Shown here: piece after piece, positions 8,927 to 17,443 of the stretch | Layout of the letters: each line of letters opens with the position of its first letter | How positions within the stretch are numbered: the stretch's first letter is position 1 | From: Flavobacterium beibuense F44-8 | GTDB lineage: Bacteria > Bacteroidota > Bacteroidia > Flavobacteriales > Flavobacteriaceae | Direction of reading: 5' to 3' | Length of the DNA: 64,000 bases | NCBI RefSeq assembly: GCF_000769915.1 | Contig: NZ_JRLV01000004.1 | Coordinates: 1-64,000 of the forward strand | Made by a program: the position numbers and the translations under genes | The notes under the pieces: generated by a model | Database searches by the model: none | What the model was told of the DNA's origin: nothing | The model's input: the letters and a program-made list of their open reading frames with translations, nothing else

Positions 8927-9544
8927 TTATAAGTTTTTTAGGTTTTCCCTAAAATCGTCGGCATATTGCAACACAACGTTTTTATCAAAGTAAGGTTCTT
9001 CCTCTATACGCCCTATCATTTTTATACTGGTACGCTTTAACACCACTTCTTCGGTTGAAGGAACTTCAGTTCCGTTAAAAATAATTCCGGCTACCTCTAT
9101 CCCCCTGTTTTTTAATACCTCAAGGGTTAACAGGGTATGATTAATACTCCCCAGATAATGACGTGATACTATGATTACCTTATAATCAGGCTGAATCAAA
9201 TCGACTATAGAATCGGTATCATTTAAAGGAACTAGTAATCCTCCGGCACCTTCAATAACCAAATGGTTTTTGGTAGCAGGCTCTTTAACCTTTTTCAAAT
9301 CGATGGTAATACCGTCTATCTGAGCTGCAAGGTGCGGACTCGCAGGTGTATTAAGTGTATAGCTATTAGGGTGGATAACCGTTTTATTGTTGGTTAAATA
9401 GCGTTCAATTTTATGACTGTCTGAATTATCTAAATCGCCGGCCTGTACAGGCTTCCAGTAGTCGGCTTCAAGGGATTCGGTTATTATGGACGATGCTATG
9501 GTTTTACCTACATCGGTACCAATACCGGTTACAAATAGTTTCAT
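8927..9544 (-). CDS. bioD: ATP-dependent dethiobiotin synthetase
   Basis: 205 residues. It carboxylates 7,8-diaminopelargonate with CO2 and ATP to close the ureido ring of dethiobiotin. The N terminus carries the P-loop GIGTDVGKTIAS (residues 7-18), and VIEGAGGLLVPL is the second diagnostic motif. It is cytoplasmic. It lies between a DUF2007 gene (38 bp upstream on the same strand) and bioA (1 bp downstream). bioB is not in the window. Confidence 0.95.
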   Translation of the reverse strand: MKLFVTGIGTDVGKTIASSIITESLEADYWKPVQAGDLDNSDSHKIERYLTNNKTVIHPNSYTLNTPASPHLAAQIDGITIDLKKVKEPATKNHLVIEGAGGLLVPLNDTDSIVDLIQPDYKVIIVSRHYLGSINHTLLTLEVLKNRGIEVAGIIFNGTEVPSTEEVVLKRTSIKMIGRIEEEPYFDKNVVLQYADDFRENLKNL

Positions 9545-9582
9545 TCTATATTAAATTCATTTCCGCAGTTATTACAGCGGTA

Positions 9583-9954
9583 TTAGTATTTCGTGTAAAA
9601 CGGAAGTGCCACCGCTATAAAAGTAAAAAGGAATGCAAAAAGCGATTTTATATCCTTAATGGTAGTACCCAGTTCAATTTCATGACTGCTACACTTGGGG
9701 CAGGTTAAAGGCTTGCCCTGGTCATCAAGCGAATAGCGGCTAACATCCTGTAAAACTTCTGTTGCCCTTTCTTTATCCTTAAGACGTACTAACAGCTTTA
9801 CCCCGCCTATAGCGTTACTCACCAACGGATCGGTATCAATCGTATTATTGTCTTTCATGAAAACCTCAATACCTTCGGCTTCCAGCCTCCCTTTAATAAT
9901 AATCGCTTCAGATGAATACTGAAACGATGCTACTTTTACAAAGGTGTTTTCCAT
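9583..9954 (-). CDS. DUF2007 domain protein with zinc-ribbon-like tail and membrane segment
   Basis: 123 residues. Residues 3-68 (VKVASFQYSSEAIIIKGRLE ... GGVKLLVRLKDKERATEVL) match the DUF2007 fold, often labelled putative signal transducing protein. A CPKC pair at about residue 84 suggests a partial zinc ribbon, and the last 25 residues are a hydrophobic segment (FAFLFTFIAVALPFY) that may anchor it. It is the first gene of the minus-strand bioDA unit, but no biotin role is known for the family. Function unknown. Confidence 0.7.
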   Translation of the reverse strand: MENTFVKVASFQYSSEAIIIKGRLEAEGIEVFMKDNNTIDTDPLVSNAIGGVKLLVRLKDKERATEVLQDVSRYSLDDQGKPLTCPKCSSHEIELGTTIKDIKSLFAFLFTFIAVALPFYTKY

Positions 9955-10073
9955 ATCACAAATTTATTAAATAAGCTTTCCACCACCGAGGCAGCTCGAT
10001 TTTTTAAGGGTTTTAACTAAAATACAACAGTAATTTTAATAAAACATTACCAATACAGCGCTATTATATTAGT

Positions 10074-10081
10074 TAATTTTG
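10074..10081 (+). promoter_or_regulatory. -7 element TAATTTTG before the AI-2E family permease gene
   Basis: TAATTTTG fits TAnnTTTG and leaves a leader of about 30 nt before the ATG at 10118. No -33 box was identified with confidence. Confidence 0.4.
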
Positions 10082-10117
10082 ACAATCTCCCAGCTAATTT
10101 AACACGTTTTTACTTAT

Positions 10118-11248
10118 ATGAACACTGCTAAGGTACCGGCTTACATAAAGTCTGTTTACATATCGCTGCTTATTATAATTATCATATTCTTTATGGTAAT
10201 GGCCAAGCCTATATTGGTTCCGCTAGTTATATCGGGCTATATTGCCATGTTACTTACTTCCTCCTGCAACTGGCTGGAACGCAGAAAAGTGCCACGATCT
10301 GTAAGTGCCGCAATATGCCTACTGATATTCGTTTTTGTAATATCGGGGCTGTTATTATTTATTTACACTCAGGTTAAGGGCTTTGTTAACGATTTAGGAG
10401 GAGATCTTTACAACAAGGTAAATGCTTTTGTGATAGAAGCCAATGCCTGGTTTGATAAACATATAGGAGTCGATTTGGGTATGAGAAACGGTTTTGAGAT
10501 TAAAAAGGCTGTTGAAATGGTACAGACAGATGAAGCTCCGCCTACCCAAATACTATGGTCTACCATTAGCATGCTGGGCGATATAATATTACTACCTGTT
10601 TACGTTTTCTTCCTGCTGATATACAGGGATCACCTTGCTGTTTTTGTGGCTAAGGTTTTCAGGAAATCAGACAGTGACGAACTACTGGAAAAACTCACAT
10701 CAATAAGAAAAATTGTATATGCTTATATGTCGGGAGCAGGTAAAGTAATGGTAATACTCGCCATTGCTAATACCGCTGTATTATTTGCCCTGGGTATTGA
10801 ACACGCTATCTTTTTTGGGGTGCTGGCAGGGATACTTAACATCATCCCTTATTTGGGTCCGTGGATAGGGGTAACACTGCCTTTGTTGTTCTCTTTAATA
10901 ACCAAAGACAGCTTTTTTTACCCTGCCGCCATATTGGTATCGTTCACATTCATCCAAATGCTTGAAGGCGCTTTCCTTACACCAAAAATCACCGGAAGTA
11001 ATGTTAATCTTAATGCCCTTATTACCTTTTTGGGACTGCTTATTGGCGGAGCGATTTGGGGCGTTGTGGGAATGATTATAATAATACCGAGTATTGCCAT
11101 ACTAAAAAAGCTTTTTGAGATGCACGAAGACACCATGCCTTATGCCTACCTGTTTGGCGAGGAAGACAATAATTGGTTCAAAAAGCGAACGAGAAAAAAA
11201 CGTAAAAAGCAGGAAACCGTTACAGATGAAGAAGCTCCCGGAGCTTAG
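10118..11248 (+). CDS. AI-2E family transporter (PerM/YdgG-like permease)
   Basis: 376 residues with about seven to eight membrane segments (for example SLLIIIIIFFMVMA and VSAAICLLIFVFVISGLLLF). The family signature is visible in the second half, IIPYLGPWIGVTLPLLFSLI and LTPKITGSNVNLNALITFLGLLIGG. Members are integral membrane exporters, and only a few have known substrates (for example Na+/H+ antiport or autoinducer-2 export). The C terminus is strongly basic (KKRTRKKRKKQE). Its last 29 bp overlap the end of the convergent bioF gene. Confidence 0.85.
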   Translation: MNTAKVPAYIKSVYISLLIIIIIFFMVMAKPILVPLVISGYIAMLLTSSCNWLERRKVPRSVSAAICLLIFVFVISGLLLFIYTQVKGFVNDLGGDLYNKVNAFVIEANAWFDKHIGVDLGMRNGFEIKKAVEMVQTDEAPPTQILWSTISMLGDIILLPVYVFFLLIYRDHLAVFVAKVFRKSDSDELLEKLTSIRKIVYAYMSGAGKVMVILAIANTAVLFALGIEHAIFFGVLAGILNIIPYLGPWIGVTLPLLFSLITKDSFFYPAAILVSFTFIQMLEGAFLTPKITGSNVNLNALITFLGLLIGGAIWGVVGMIIIIPSIAILKKLFEMHEDTMPYAYLFGEEDNNWFKKRTRKKRKKQETVTDEEAPGA

Positions 11249-12368
11249 TAAGTACCTGCGTTATTTCCTGATGCTTTGTATAACTATGCAGGCAGAACCT
11301 TAATCGTTCCTGTCCCTGTGGTATAGTTGGTGATAATATAGGTTTTACATTATACCCTGCCTGCTGTAGTGACTGTGCTATATTTTTAACTTTATCGTTA
11401 CCCGAAACTATAGCACAATGTATAGCCGAATCACTTGGTATAAAGAGTTTAGCTAAATCAAGTCTGTTTATTTCCTTAGCAAAAAAAGCGATATTTTGTT
11501 TCAACTGGTTTTGAGCTTTCCTGTTTTTTTCAAGATACTGGTAAGCTGTATAAATCACGGCAAGCGAATGTGGCGGTAAAGCTGTAGTGTAAATAAAACT
11601 ACGCGCAAAGTTTAAAAGATACTCCCTTAAACCATTTGGCCCCAAAACTGCTGCACCATGACAGCCAAGCCCTTTACCAAAGGTCATGATACGGGCAAAA
11701 ACCCTGTCTTCATACCTCATTTGCTGTATAAGACCTTCGCCCTTATTACCAAAAACACCCAGCGCATGAGCCTCATCAATTACCAGCCTGCAGTTGTACT
11801 TTTCGGCAACAGCCAAAAACTTTTCAAAATCAGGACTGTCACCATCCATTGAGAAAACCGATTCGGTTACTATATACACCTCGGCCTCTCCACGTTTGTG
11901 CCTGCCTATAAGGTTTTCTATATGACAGGGATCGTTATGACGAAACTTAAATGATTTGGCATTACTAAGCCTTAGCCCATCTCTTATGGAAGCATGGATG
12001 TATTCGTCATACAACACCACGTCATCCTTTTGCGGAACGGAAGAAAAGAACCCCACATTAGCATCATAACCCGAATTGAATACCAATGCTGAAGGACTGC
12101 TATGAAATTTGGCTATAAAAGCCTCGGTATCTTTATAAAGTGCATGGTTACCGCTTATTAGCCTTGAACCAGTAGCACCGTTGCTAACCATATTAGCAGA
12201 AAGAAGATATTGGTGTGATTGTTGGAAAATTTCATCAGATTGTGAGAAACCCAGATAATCGTTTGAAGAAAAATCTACCAATCCATGAGCTTCAGTTAAA
12301 GTACGTAAAGCATTAGCCTCTTTTCGTTGCTGTAGCTTGAGTTGTAAGGATTTTGGTAGTTTTTCCAT
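11220..12368 (-). CDS. bioF: 8-amino-7-oxononanoate synthase
   Basis: 382 residues of the alpha-oxoamine synthase family. It condenses pimeloyl thioester with alanine, with loss of CO2, using PLP. Visible motifs: LVDFSSNDYLGF near the N terminus, YDEYIHASIRDGLRLS, RLVIDEAHALGVFG (cofactor Asp) and FGKGLGCHGAAVLG (PLP lysine). The close relative 2-amino-3-ketobutyrate ligase is the alternative, but the nearby bioA and bioD favour BioF. It is transcribed alone from a separate start, convergent with the AI-2E family gene and overlapping it by 29 bp. Confidence 0.9.
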   Translation of the reverse strand: MEKLPKSLQLKLQQRKEANALRTLTEAHGLVDFSSNDYLGFSQSDEIFQQSHQYLLSANMVSNGATGSRLISGNHALYKDTEAFIAKFHSSPSALVFNSGYDANVGFFSSVPQKDDVVLYDEYIHASIRDGLRLSNAKSFKFRHNDPCHIENLIGRHKRGEAEVYIVTESVFSMDGDSPDFEKFLAVAEKYNCRLVIDEAHALGVFGNKGEGLIQQMRYEDRVFARIMTFGKGLGCHGAAVLGPNGLREYLLNFARSFIYTTALPPHSLAVIYTAYQYLEKNRKAQNQLKQNIAFFAKEINRLDLAKLFIPSDSAIHCAIVSGNDKVKNIAQSLQQAGYNVKPILSPTIPQGQERLRFCLHSYTKHQEITQVLTKLRELLHL

Positions 12369-12413
12369 ATCTCAAAAATACGGAAGATTATGCAGCACTA
12401 TGCTTCAAAAAAA

Positions 12414-12464
12414 TATTGTTTTTTGAAAATTAATTATTGTTTTTCAATAATTTATATATATTTG
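12414..12464 (+). promoter_or_regulatory. Promoter and candidate operator of the DUF2975 cluster
   Basis: A TTG at 12437-12439 and a perfect -7 TATATTTG at 12457-12464 are separated by 17 bp. Overlapping the -33 region are two direct copies of TATTGTTTTT starting at 12414 and 12435, exactly 21 bp (two helical turns) apart. There is also an inverted repeat AATTATTG / CAATAATT (12432-12452). The position suits an autorepressor such as the XRE protein encoded at the end of the cluster. Confidence 0.5.
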
Positions 12465-12493
12465 CATAAACAAACCAATCAACTTTACCTACA

Positions 12494-12991
12494 ATGAGCA
12501 AAATAAAAATATTAAACTGGATACTTAAAGGTCTTATTCTCATAACCACGCTAGGAATAGCATTTACACTGTATTTATATTCTGCAATACAACATAGTCA
12601 CTCAGCAGATTACTCAAAACTAATCCCTGTTTACTACCGCTACATAGTAGTGGTAAAAGGAATACTGTTCCTTTCTTCTATGATATACCTACAGGGATCA
12701 GTAAGTTCTTTTATCAAACACAATTTCTTTAATCCCAAAAGTGTAAAATACCTGAAGTATAGCGGAGTTTTACTATTAGTATACAGCCTTGCAGGAATAG
12801 CTTTCACCATAATTTTTGTCCTTGCCAATAACTCTTTAAAAGACGGGTTCCCGGATATGGATAGCATGGCATACCTTTTTAAAAGTAATAGTCATATCGC
12901 TACACTGATTATAGCCATCGGGATCTTTATAGTAGCCGACATAGTTAAATCAGGGGTTACTATTAAACAGGAAAACGAATTAACGATATAA
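12494..12991 (+). CDS. DUF2975 family membrane protein (copy 1)
   Basis: 165 residues with four predicted membrane helices (about 10-30, 50-70, 90-112 and 138-158). It fits the DUF2975 family, whose members occur beside small YozG-like XRE regulators. The cytoplasmic C terminus ends KQENELTI, a tail nearly repeated in the next two proteins. It is the first gene of a five-gene plus-strand operon (gaps of 8, 9 and 4 bp, then a 4-bp overlap). Function unknown; membrane sensing coupled to the XRE regulator is an inference. Confidence 0.75.
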   Translation: MSKIKILNWILKGLILITTLGIAFTLYLYSAIQHSHSADYSKLIPVYYRYIVVVKGILFLSSMIYLQGSVSSFIKHNFFNPKSVKYLKYSGVLLLVYSLAGIAFTIIFVLANNSLKDGFPDMDSMAYLFKSNSHIATLIIAIGIFIVADIVKSGVTIKQENELTI

Positions 12992-12999
12992 TAAATACC

Positions 13000-13506
13000 A
13001 TGAAACGACTTTCAGTACTGAAAACAATTATTAATATATTATTTGCCCTTGCAGTAATACCGGCAATATTTGGCCTTCCTTTTATTTTAATGACAGCTAT
13101 AATGCCCGACAGGATTCCGTTTTCCCTTAACGGTGACGGAGATAAGTTTGCCAACATACACGGTGCAGAACTGATAATAGCACTGCTTGCCGTATACATA
13201 TCTTATGTATTATTGGTTTACGCAGTATACCTGTTTAAAAAGGTACTGGAAAGTTTTAAAAAGAAACGCTTTTTTGACGAGGCGGTAATTGTTTCCTTTA
13301 ATCAAATGGGAAAAGCCATAATACTAAGCTGGATTATAGGCACATTACCTACAGTATATTTTTCCCTTTTGCAGGGCAAAGCAAGCGTAAGCCTGGGCTT
13401 TAACACCTCATTATTCACACTGGGCCTTGGTTTCTTTTTTATCGTGCTTAGCGATATTTTCCTTATGGCAAAACAACAAAAAGAAGAAAACGACTTAACC
13501 GTTTAA
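13000..13506 (+). CDS. DUF2975 family membrane protein (copy 2)
   Basis: 168 residues with four hydrophobic helices, starting 8 bp after copy 1. The region VYLFKKVLESFKKKRFFDEAVIVSFNQMGKAII between helices 2 and 3 is the family's typical basic cytoplasmic loop (compare YGIKRFYKCIIKIKSGKMFY in copy 3). The C-terminal tail is KEENDLTV. The same family as its neighbours but clearly diverged in sequence, so the duplication is old. Function unknown. Confidence 0.75.
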   Translation: MKRLSVLKTIINILFALAVIPAIFGLPFILMTAIMPDRIPFSLNGDGDKFANIHGAELIIALLAVYISYVLLVYAVYLFKKVLESFKKKRFFDEAVIVSFNQMGKAIILSWIIGTLPTVYFSLLQGKASVSLGFNTSLFTLGLGFFFIVLSDIFLMAKQQKEENDLTV

Positions 13507-13515
13507 ACAATTACT

Positions 13516-14058
13516 ATGAAAAACTACATAATGAAACATATAAATGTTATTATTATCGCATTAAGAATACTACTGGCCGTAGCAGCAATAATGGCTATAT
13601 ATAACATTGGCGTTGGAATATTTATGATTATAAAAAACAACCGCGAATTATCTCATGACTTTTTAAATCAAACCTTTAATCTACCTGAGTACACCATAAG
13701 CGAAGAAACACAGCTGGCAGGTATTTTTGCAATTCTGTACGGTAGTTTTTTAGCTTACCTTATATACGGCATTAAACGTTTTTACAAGTGTATAATTAAG
13801 ATAAAAAGCGGTAAAATGTTTTATAACGACCAAGGGGAAGACTTTAAGAAAGCAGGTGCTGCGGTAATCACTTTCGCCAAAGCAAAATTTGTACTATACA
13901 GTTGTACCGCACTTGTATTACACTTTGATATACCGTTTTTATTCAAACAAATTTTACCGTTTTTAGGATTATACCTTACAGGAAAACTCCTTTACATTAT
14001 GGCCTATATGGCAGAAAAAGGAGAATTTATACAGGAAGAAAACGAACTAACAATATAA
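13516..14058 (+). CDS. DUF2975 family membrane protein (copy 3)
   Basis: 180 residues, four hydrophobic helices, C-terminal tail QEENELTI. A second in-frame ATG nine bases... six codons downstream (MKHINVIIIAL) could be the true start. It lies 4 bp before the XRE regulator gene. In the usual arrangement a single DUF2975 gene precedes such a regulator, and this copy occupies that position. The role is unknown. Confidence 0.75.
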   Translation: MKNYIMKHINVIIIALRILLAVAAIMAIYNIGVGIFMIIKNNRELSHDFLNQTFNLPEYTISEETQLAGIFAILYGSFLAYLIYGIKRFYKCIIKIKSGKMFYNDQGEDFKKAGAAVITFAKAKFVLYSCTALVLHFDIPFLFKQILPFLGLYLTGKLLYIMAYMAEKGEFIQEENELTI

Positions 14059-14062
14059 GCCT

Positions 14063-14287
14063 ATGCCTATTATCATCAATTTAGACGTTATGCTGGCAAA
14101 GCGAAAAATGCGCTCTAATGAGCTCGCCGACAAAATAGGTATAACAACAGCTAACCTTTCCATACTTAAAACAGGAAAGGCTAAGGCGATTCGTTTTAGT
14201 ACACTGGAGGCTATCTGTAAGGAACTGGATTGCCAGCCCGGAGATATTATGGAGTTTATAGACGAAGAAAACGACAGTAATCAATGA
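14063..14287 (+). CDS. YozG-like XRE (Cro/CI) transcriptional regulator
   Basis: 74 residues that are almost entirely one helix-turn-helix domain: LDVMLAKRKMRSNELADKIG, then ITTANLSILKTGKAKAIRFS, and CKELDCQPGDIMEFIDEE at the end. The match to the small Bacillus YozG type is close. It is cytoplasmic and probably regulates its own operon through the repeats upstream of copy 1. It follows copy 3 by 4 bp and overlaps the next gene by 4 bp (ATGA), which indicates translational coupling. Confidence 0.85.
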   Translation: MPIIINLDVMLAKRKMRSNELADKIGITTANLSILKTGKAKAIRFSTLEAICKELDCQPGDIMEFIDEENDSNQ

Positions 14288-14604
14288 TATATTTGCTATT
14301 TCTTATACCAATATTAGCTACTGTGATATCGCCAAAACGGTTTCCCTTATACGCTACAGTGTTTATTAGCATGTATGCGTTTTATGGATATCTGTGGATT
14401 GATGACCACTTTCACTATACCGGAAAAGCCGGATGGAGAGGTTTTGGCATATTTATGTGGACCATGTCAACTGGACTATTTTATTTTGCAATACACACCC
14501 TGTTTATATTTTTTGGATGGCTTAAGGAAAATAAAAAAATGATGTGGACACATATAGTAGGACTTATACTATTTGCTATTCATATTATAGCGATGTTTTC
14601 TTAA
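14284..14604 (+). CDS. Small membrane protein of unknown function, last gene of the DUF2975 operon
   Basis: 106 residues with three or four hydrophobic stretches (MIYLLFLIPILATVIS, LYATVFISMYAFYGYLW, GIFMWTMSTGLFYFAIHTLF, HIVGLILFAIHIIAMF). The start overlaps the XRE stop by 4 bp. I do not recognise the family. It is unrelated to DUF2975 by eye and lacks the ENELTI tail. Confidence 0.65.
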   Translation: MIYLLFLIPILATVISPKRFPLYATVFISMYAFYGYLWIDDHFHYTGKAGWRGFGIFMWTMSTGLFYFAIHTLFIFFGWLKENKKMMWTHIVGLILFAIHIIAMFS

Positions 14605-14606
14605 AG

Positions 14607-15161
14607 CTATAAATCAACCCATTCCTTATTTTGCGGATCTGTAGCATCCAGCAAATCAGTATTGAGTTTTACCGCTAACTGACGCCCCATTTCTAAAGAA
14701 GCTTCAGGATAACCGTTTGTATATATCGTAAAGTGTTTTGAGGCATTGTGCCATACATTTACATCATAAACATAGCCACTGCTATCGGTACGTCCGTCTC
14801 CATCACTATCTTTAGACCATGCCTGCCTGAATACCGATATATAGTCAATTTCAGGTAATTCAATCCATTTACCGGTTTTAAAAGGACCTACAACAATCTC
14901 TTTTTTATACTTCCTGTTTTCAAGATCAAAATAAACGTTGTTTATAGTAGAGAACTTAAGAGCATACCCAAACGTAATTATAGAAAGCGAAATAATAGCA
15001 ATAATACCTTTAAAAGATTCCATACTAAAGTCTAAAAGCAGGCTAATAACTGCAATAAGAAATAACCCAACGGTTGCTGTATAAAAAAGGGCTGCAATTA
15101 TGGTTTGCCAAAACGGACGTCTACCCTCACTTATAATAACATTATCTAAAGTTTTCTCCAT
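14607..15161 (-). CDS. Membrane protein of unknown function
   Basis: 184 residues. Two membrane helices (about 18-45 and 50-70) are followed by a soluble domain with VYFDLENRKYKKEIVVGPFKTGKW and a DSDGDGRTD stretch resembling a calcium-binding loop. The stop is 2 bp from the stop of the convergent small membrane protein gene. I do not recognise a named family. Confidence 0.6.
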   Translation of the reverse strand: MEKTLDNVIISEGRRPFWQTIIAALFYTATVGLFLIAVISLLLDFSMESFKGIIAIISLSIITFGYALKFSTINNVYFDLENRKYKKEIVVGPFKTGKWIELPEIDYISVFRQAWSKDSDGDGRTDSSGYVYDVNVWHNASKHFTIYTNGYPEASLEMGRQLAVKLNTDLLDATDPQNKEWVDL

Positions 15162-15178
15162 AAAACAAGTATAATAAA

Positions 15179-15204
15179 AAAGCCCTGTAGTACTACAGGG
15201 CTTT
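15179..15204 (-). terminator. Terminator of atpD-atpC
   Basis: A perfect palindrome: AAAGCCCTGTAG followed by its complement CTACAGGGCTTT. On the minus strand it is followed by a T run. It lies 28 bp beyond atpC. Confidence 0.8.
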
Positions 15205-15231
15205 CAATTTATATCTAAAAATAATTAAGAT

Positions 15232-15516
15232 TTAGTCAACTAAGATAATCACCTTGTTATCTTTCATTTCCAGCGTACCGGAATTTACAGACAGAAGGAA
15301 TTTCTGGTCTTTGTCTGACTTCACAAACTTTCCGCCAAAAGAGTTGTTACTCTTAAAATCAGAAACTTCGACTTTTATGTCACCAGCTGCAAGTATCGAT
15401 ACGATATTAGCGTGGTGGTTTAACATCTGGAATTCACCATTTACTCCCGGTACAGTTACTGATGTAACTTCTCCTTTAAATAAATGGCCTTCCGGTGATA
15501 CTATTTCTAATAACAT
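15232..15516 (-). CDS. atpC: F1F0 ATP synthase epsilon subunit
   Basis: 94 residues corresponding to the N-terminal beta-sandwich of the epsilon subunit (LEIVSPEGHLFKGEVTSVTVPGVNGEFQMLNHHANIVSIL). The C-terminal helical hairpin found in longer epsilon subunits is absent, as in other Bacteroidota. It acts in the rotor stalk and contacts gamma and the c-ring. It follows atpD by 83 bp on the same strand and ends before a palindromic terminator. Confidence 0.93.
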   Translation of the reverse strand: MLLEIVSPEGHLFKGEVTSVTVPGVNGEFQMLNHHANIVSILAAGDIKVEVSDFKSNNSFGGKFVKSDKDQKFLLSVNSGTLEMKDNKVIILVD

Positions 15517-15599
15517 AGTTTAAAGTTTTGAGTTTAGGGTTACGTGCTTAGCGTTAACGGATAAACCATGAACTGCAAACCCGAAACCCCGAACTTTTA

Positions 15600-17114
<1,515 letters not shown>

Positions 17115-17172
17115 TTATATATTTATTTAACAGCTATTTACGTTTCCTGAAAAAACCTCTTTTTTTCGAGCG

Positions 17173-17204
17173 CAAAGATAGTTTTTTCCAAACAAAATAT
17201 CCAA
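17173..17204 (-). promoter_or_regulatory. Promoter of atpD
   Basis: On the minus strand, TTG (17202-17204) and TATCTTTG (17173-17180) are separated by 21 bp, the Flavobacterium housekeeping pattern. The leader to the ATG at 17111 is about 55 nt. Confidence 0.65.
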
Positions 17205-17393
17205 TTTATTTTTTGCATTTTTTGCAACAAAAAGCCTGATTATTAAAAATACACTGTATTTATCCCTTTATACAAGGTTTCATTTATGAATTTCAAAAAG
17301 AAAAATATTATCTGTATACATTTCCAAAACCATCAATAAATCTGCGTTAACTGATTTTACAGTCTTCCCTAAAACAAATGAATATATTTACTA
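17205..17393. other. Spacer between atpD promoter and glmS terminator
   Basis: This is the rest of a 332-bp gap. It is AT-rich, with no supported coding frame, RNA gene or repeat that I can see. Confidence 0.5.
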
Positions 17394-17424
17394 AAAAGCC
17401 GCTAAGAAAATCTTAGCGGCTTTT
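17394..17424 (-). terminator. Terminator after glmS
   Basis: AAAAGCCGCTAAGA pairs with TCTTAGCGGCTTTT, a 14-bp perfect stem with a 3-nt loop. It is 20 bp downstream of the glmS stop and closes the minus-strand unit. Confidence 0.85.
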
Positions 17425-17443
17425 CAATACTTTTATTTAAAGA

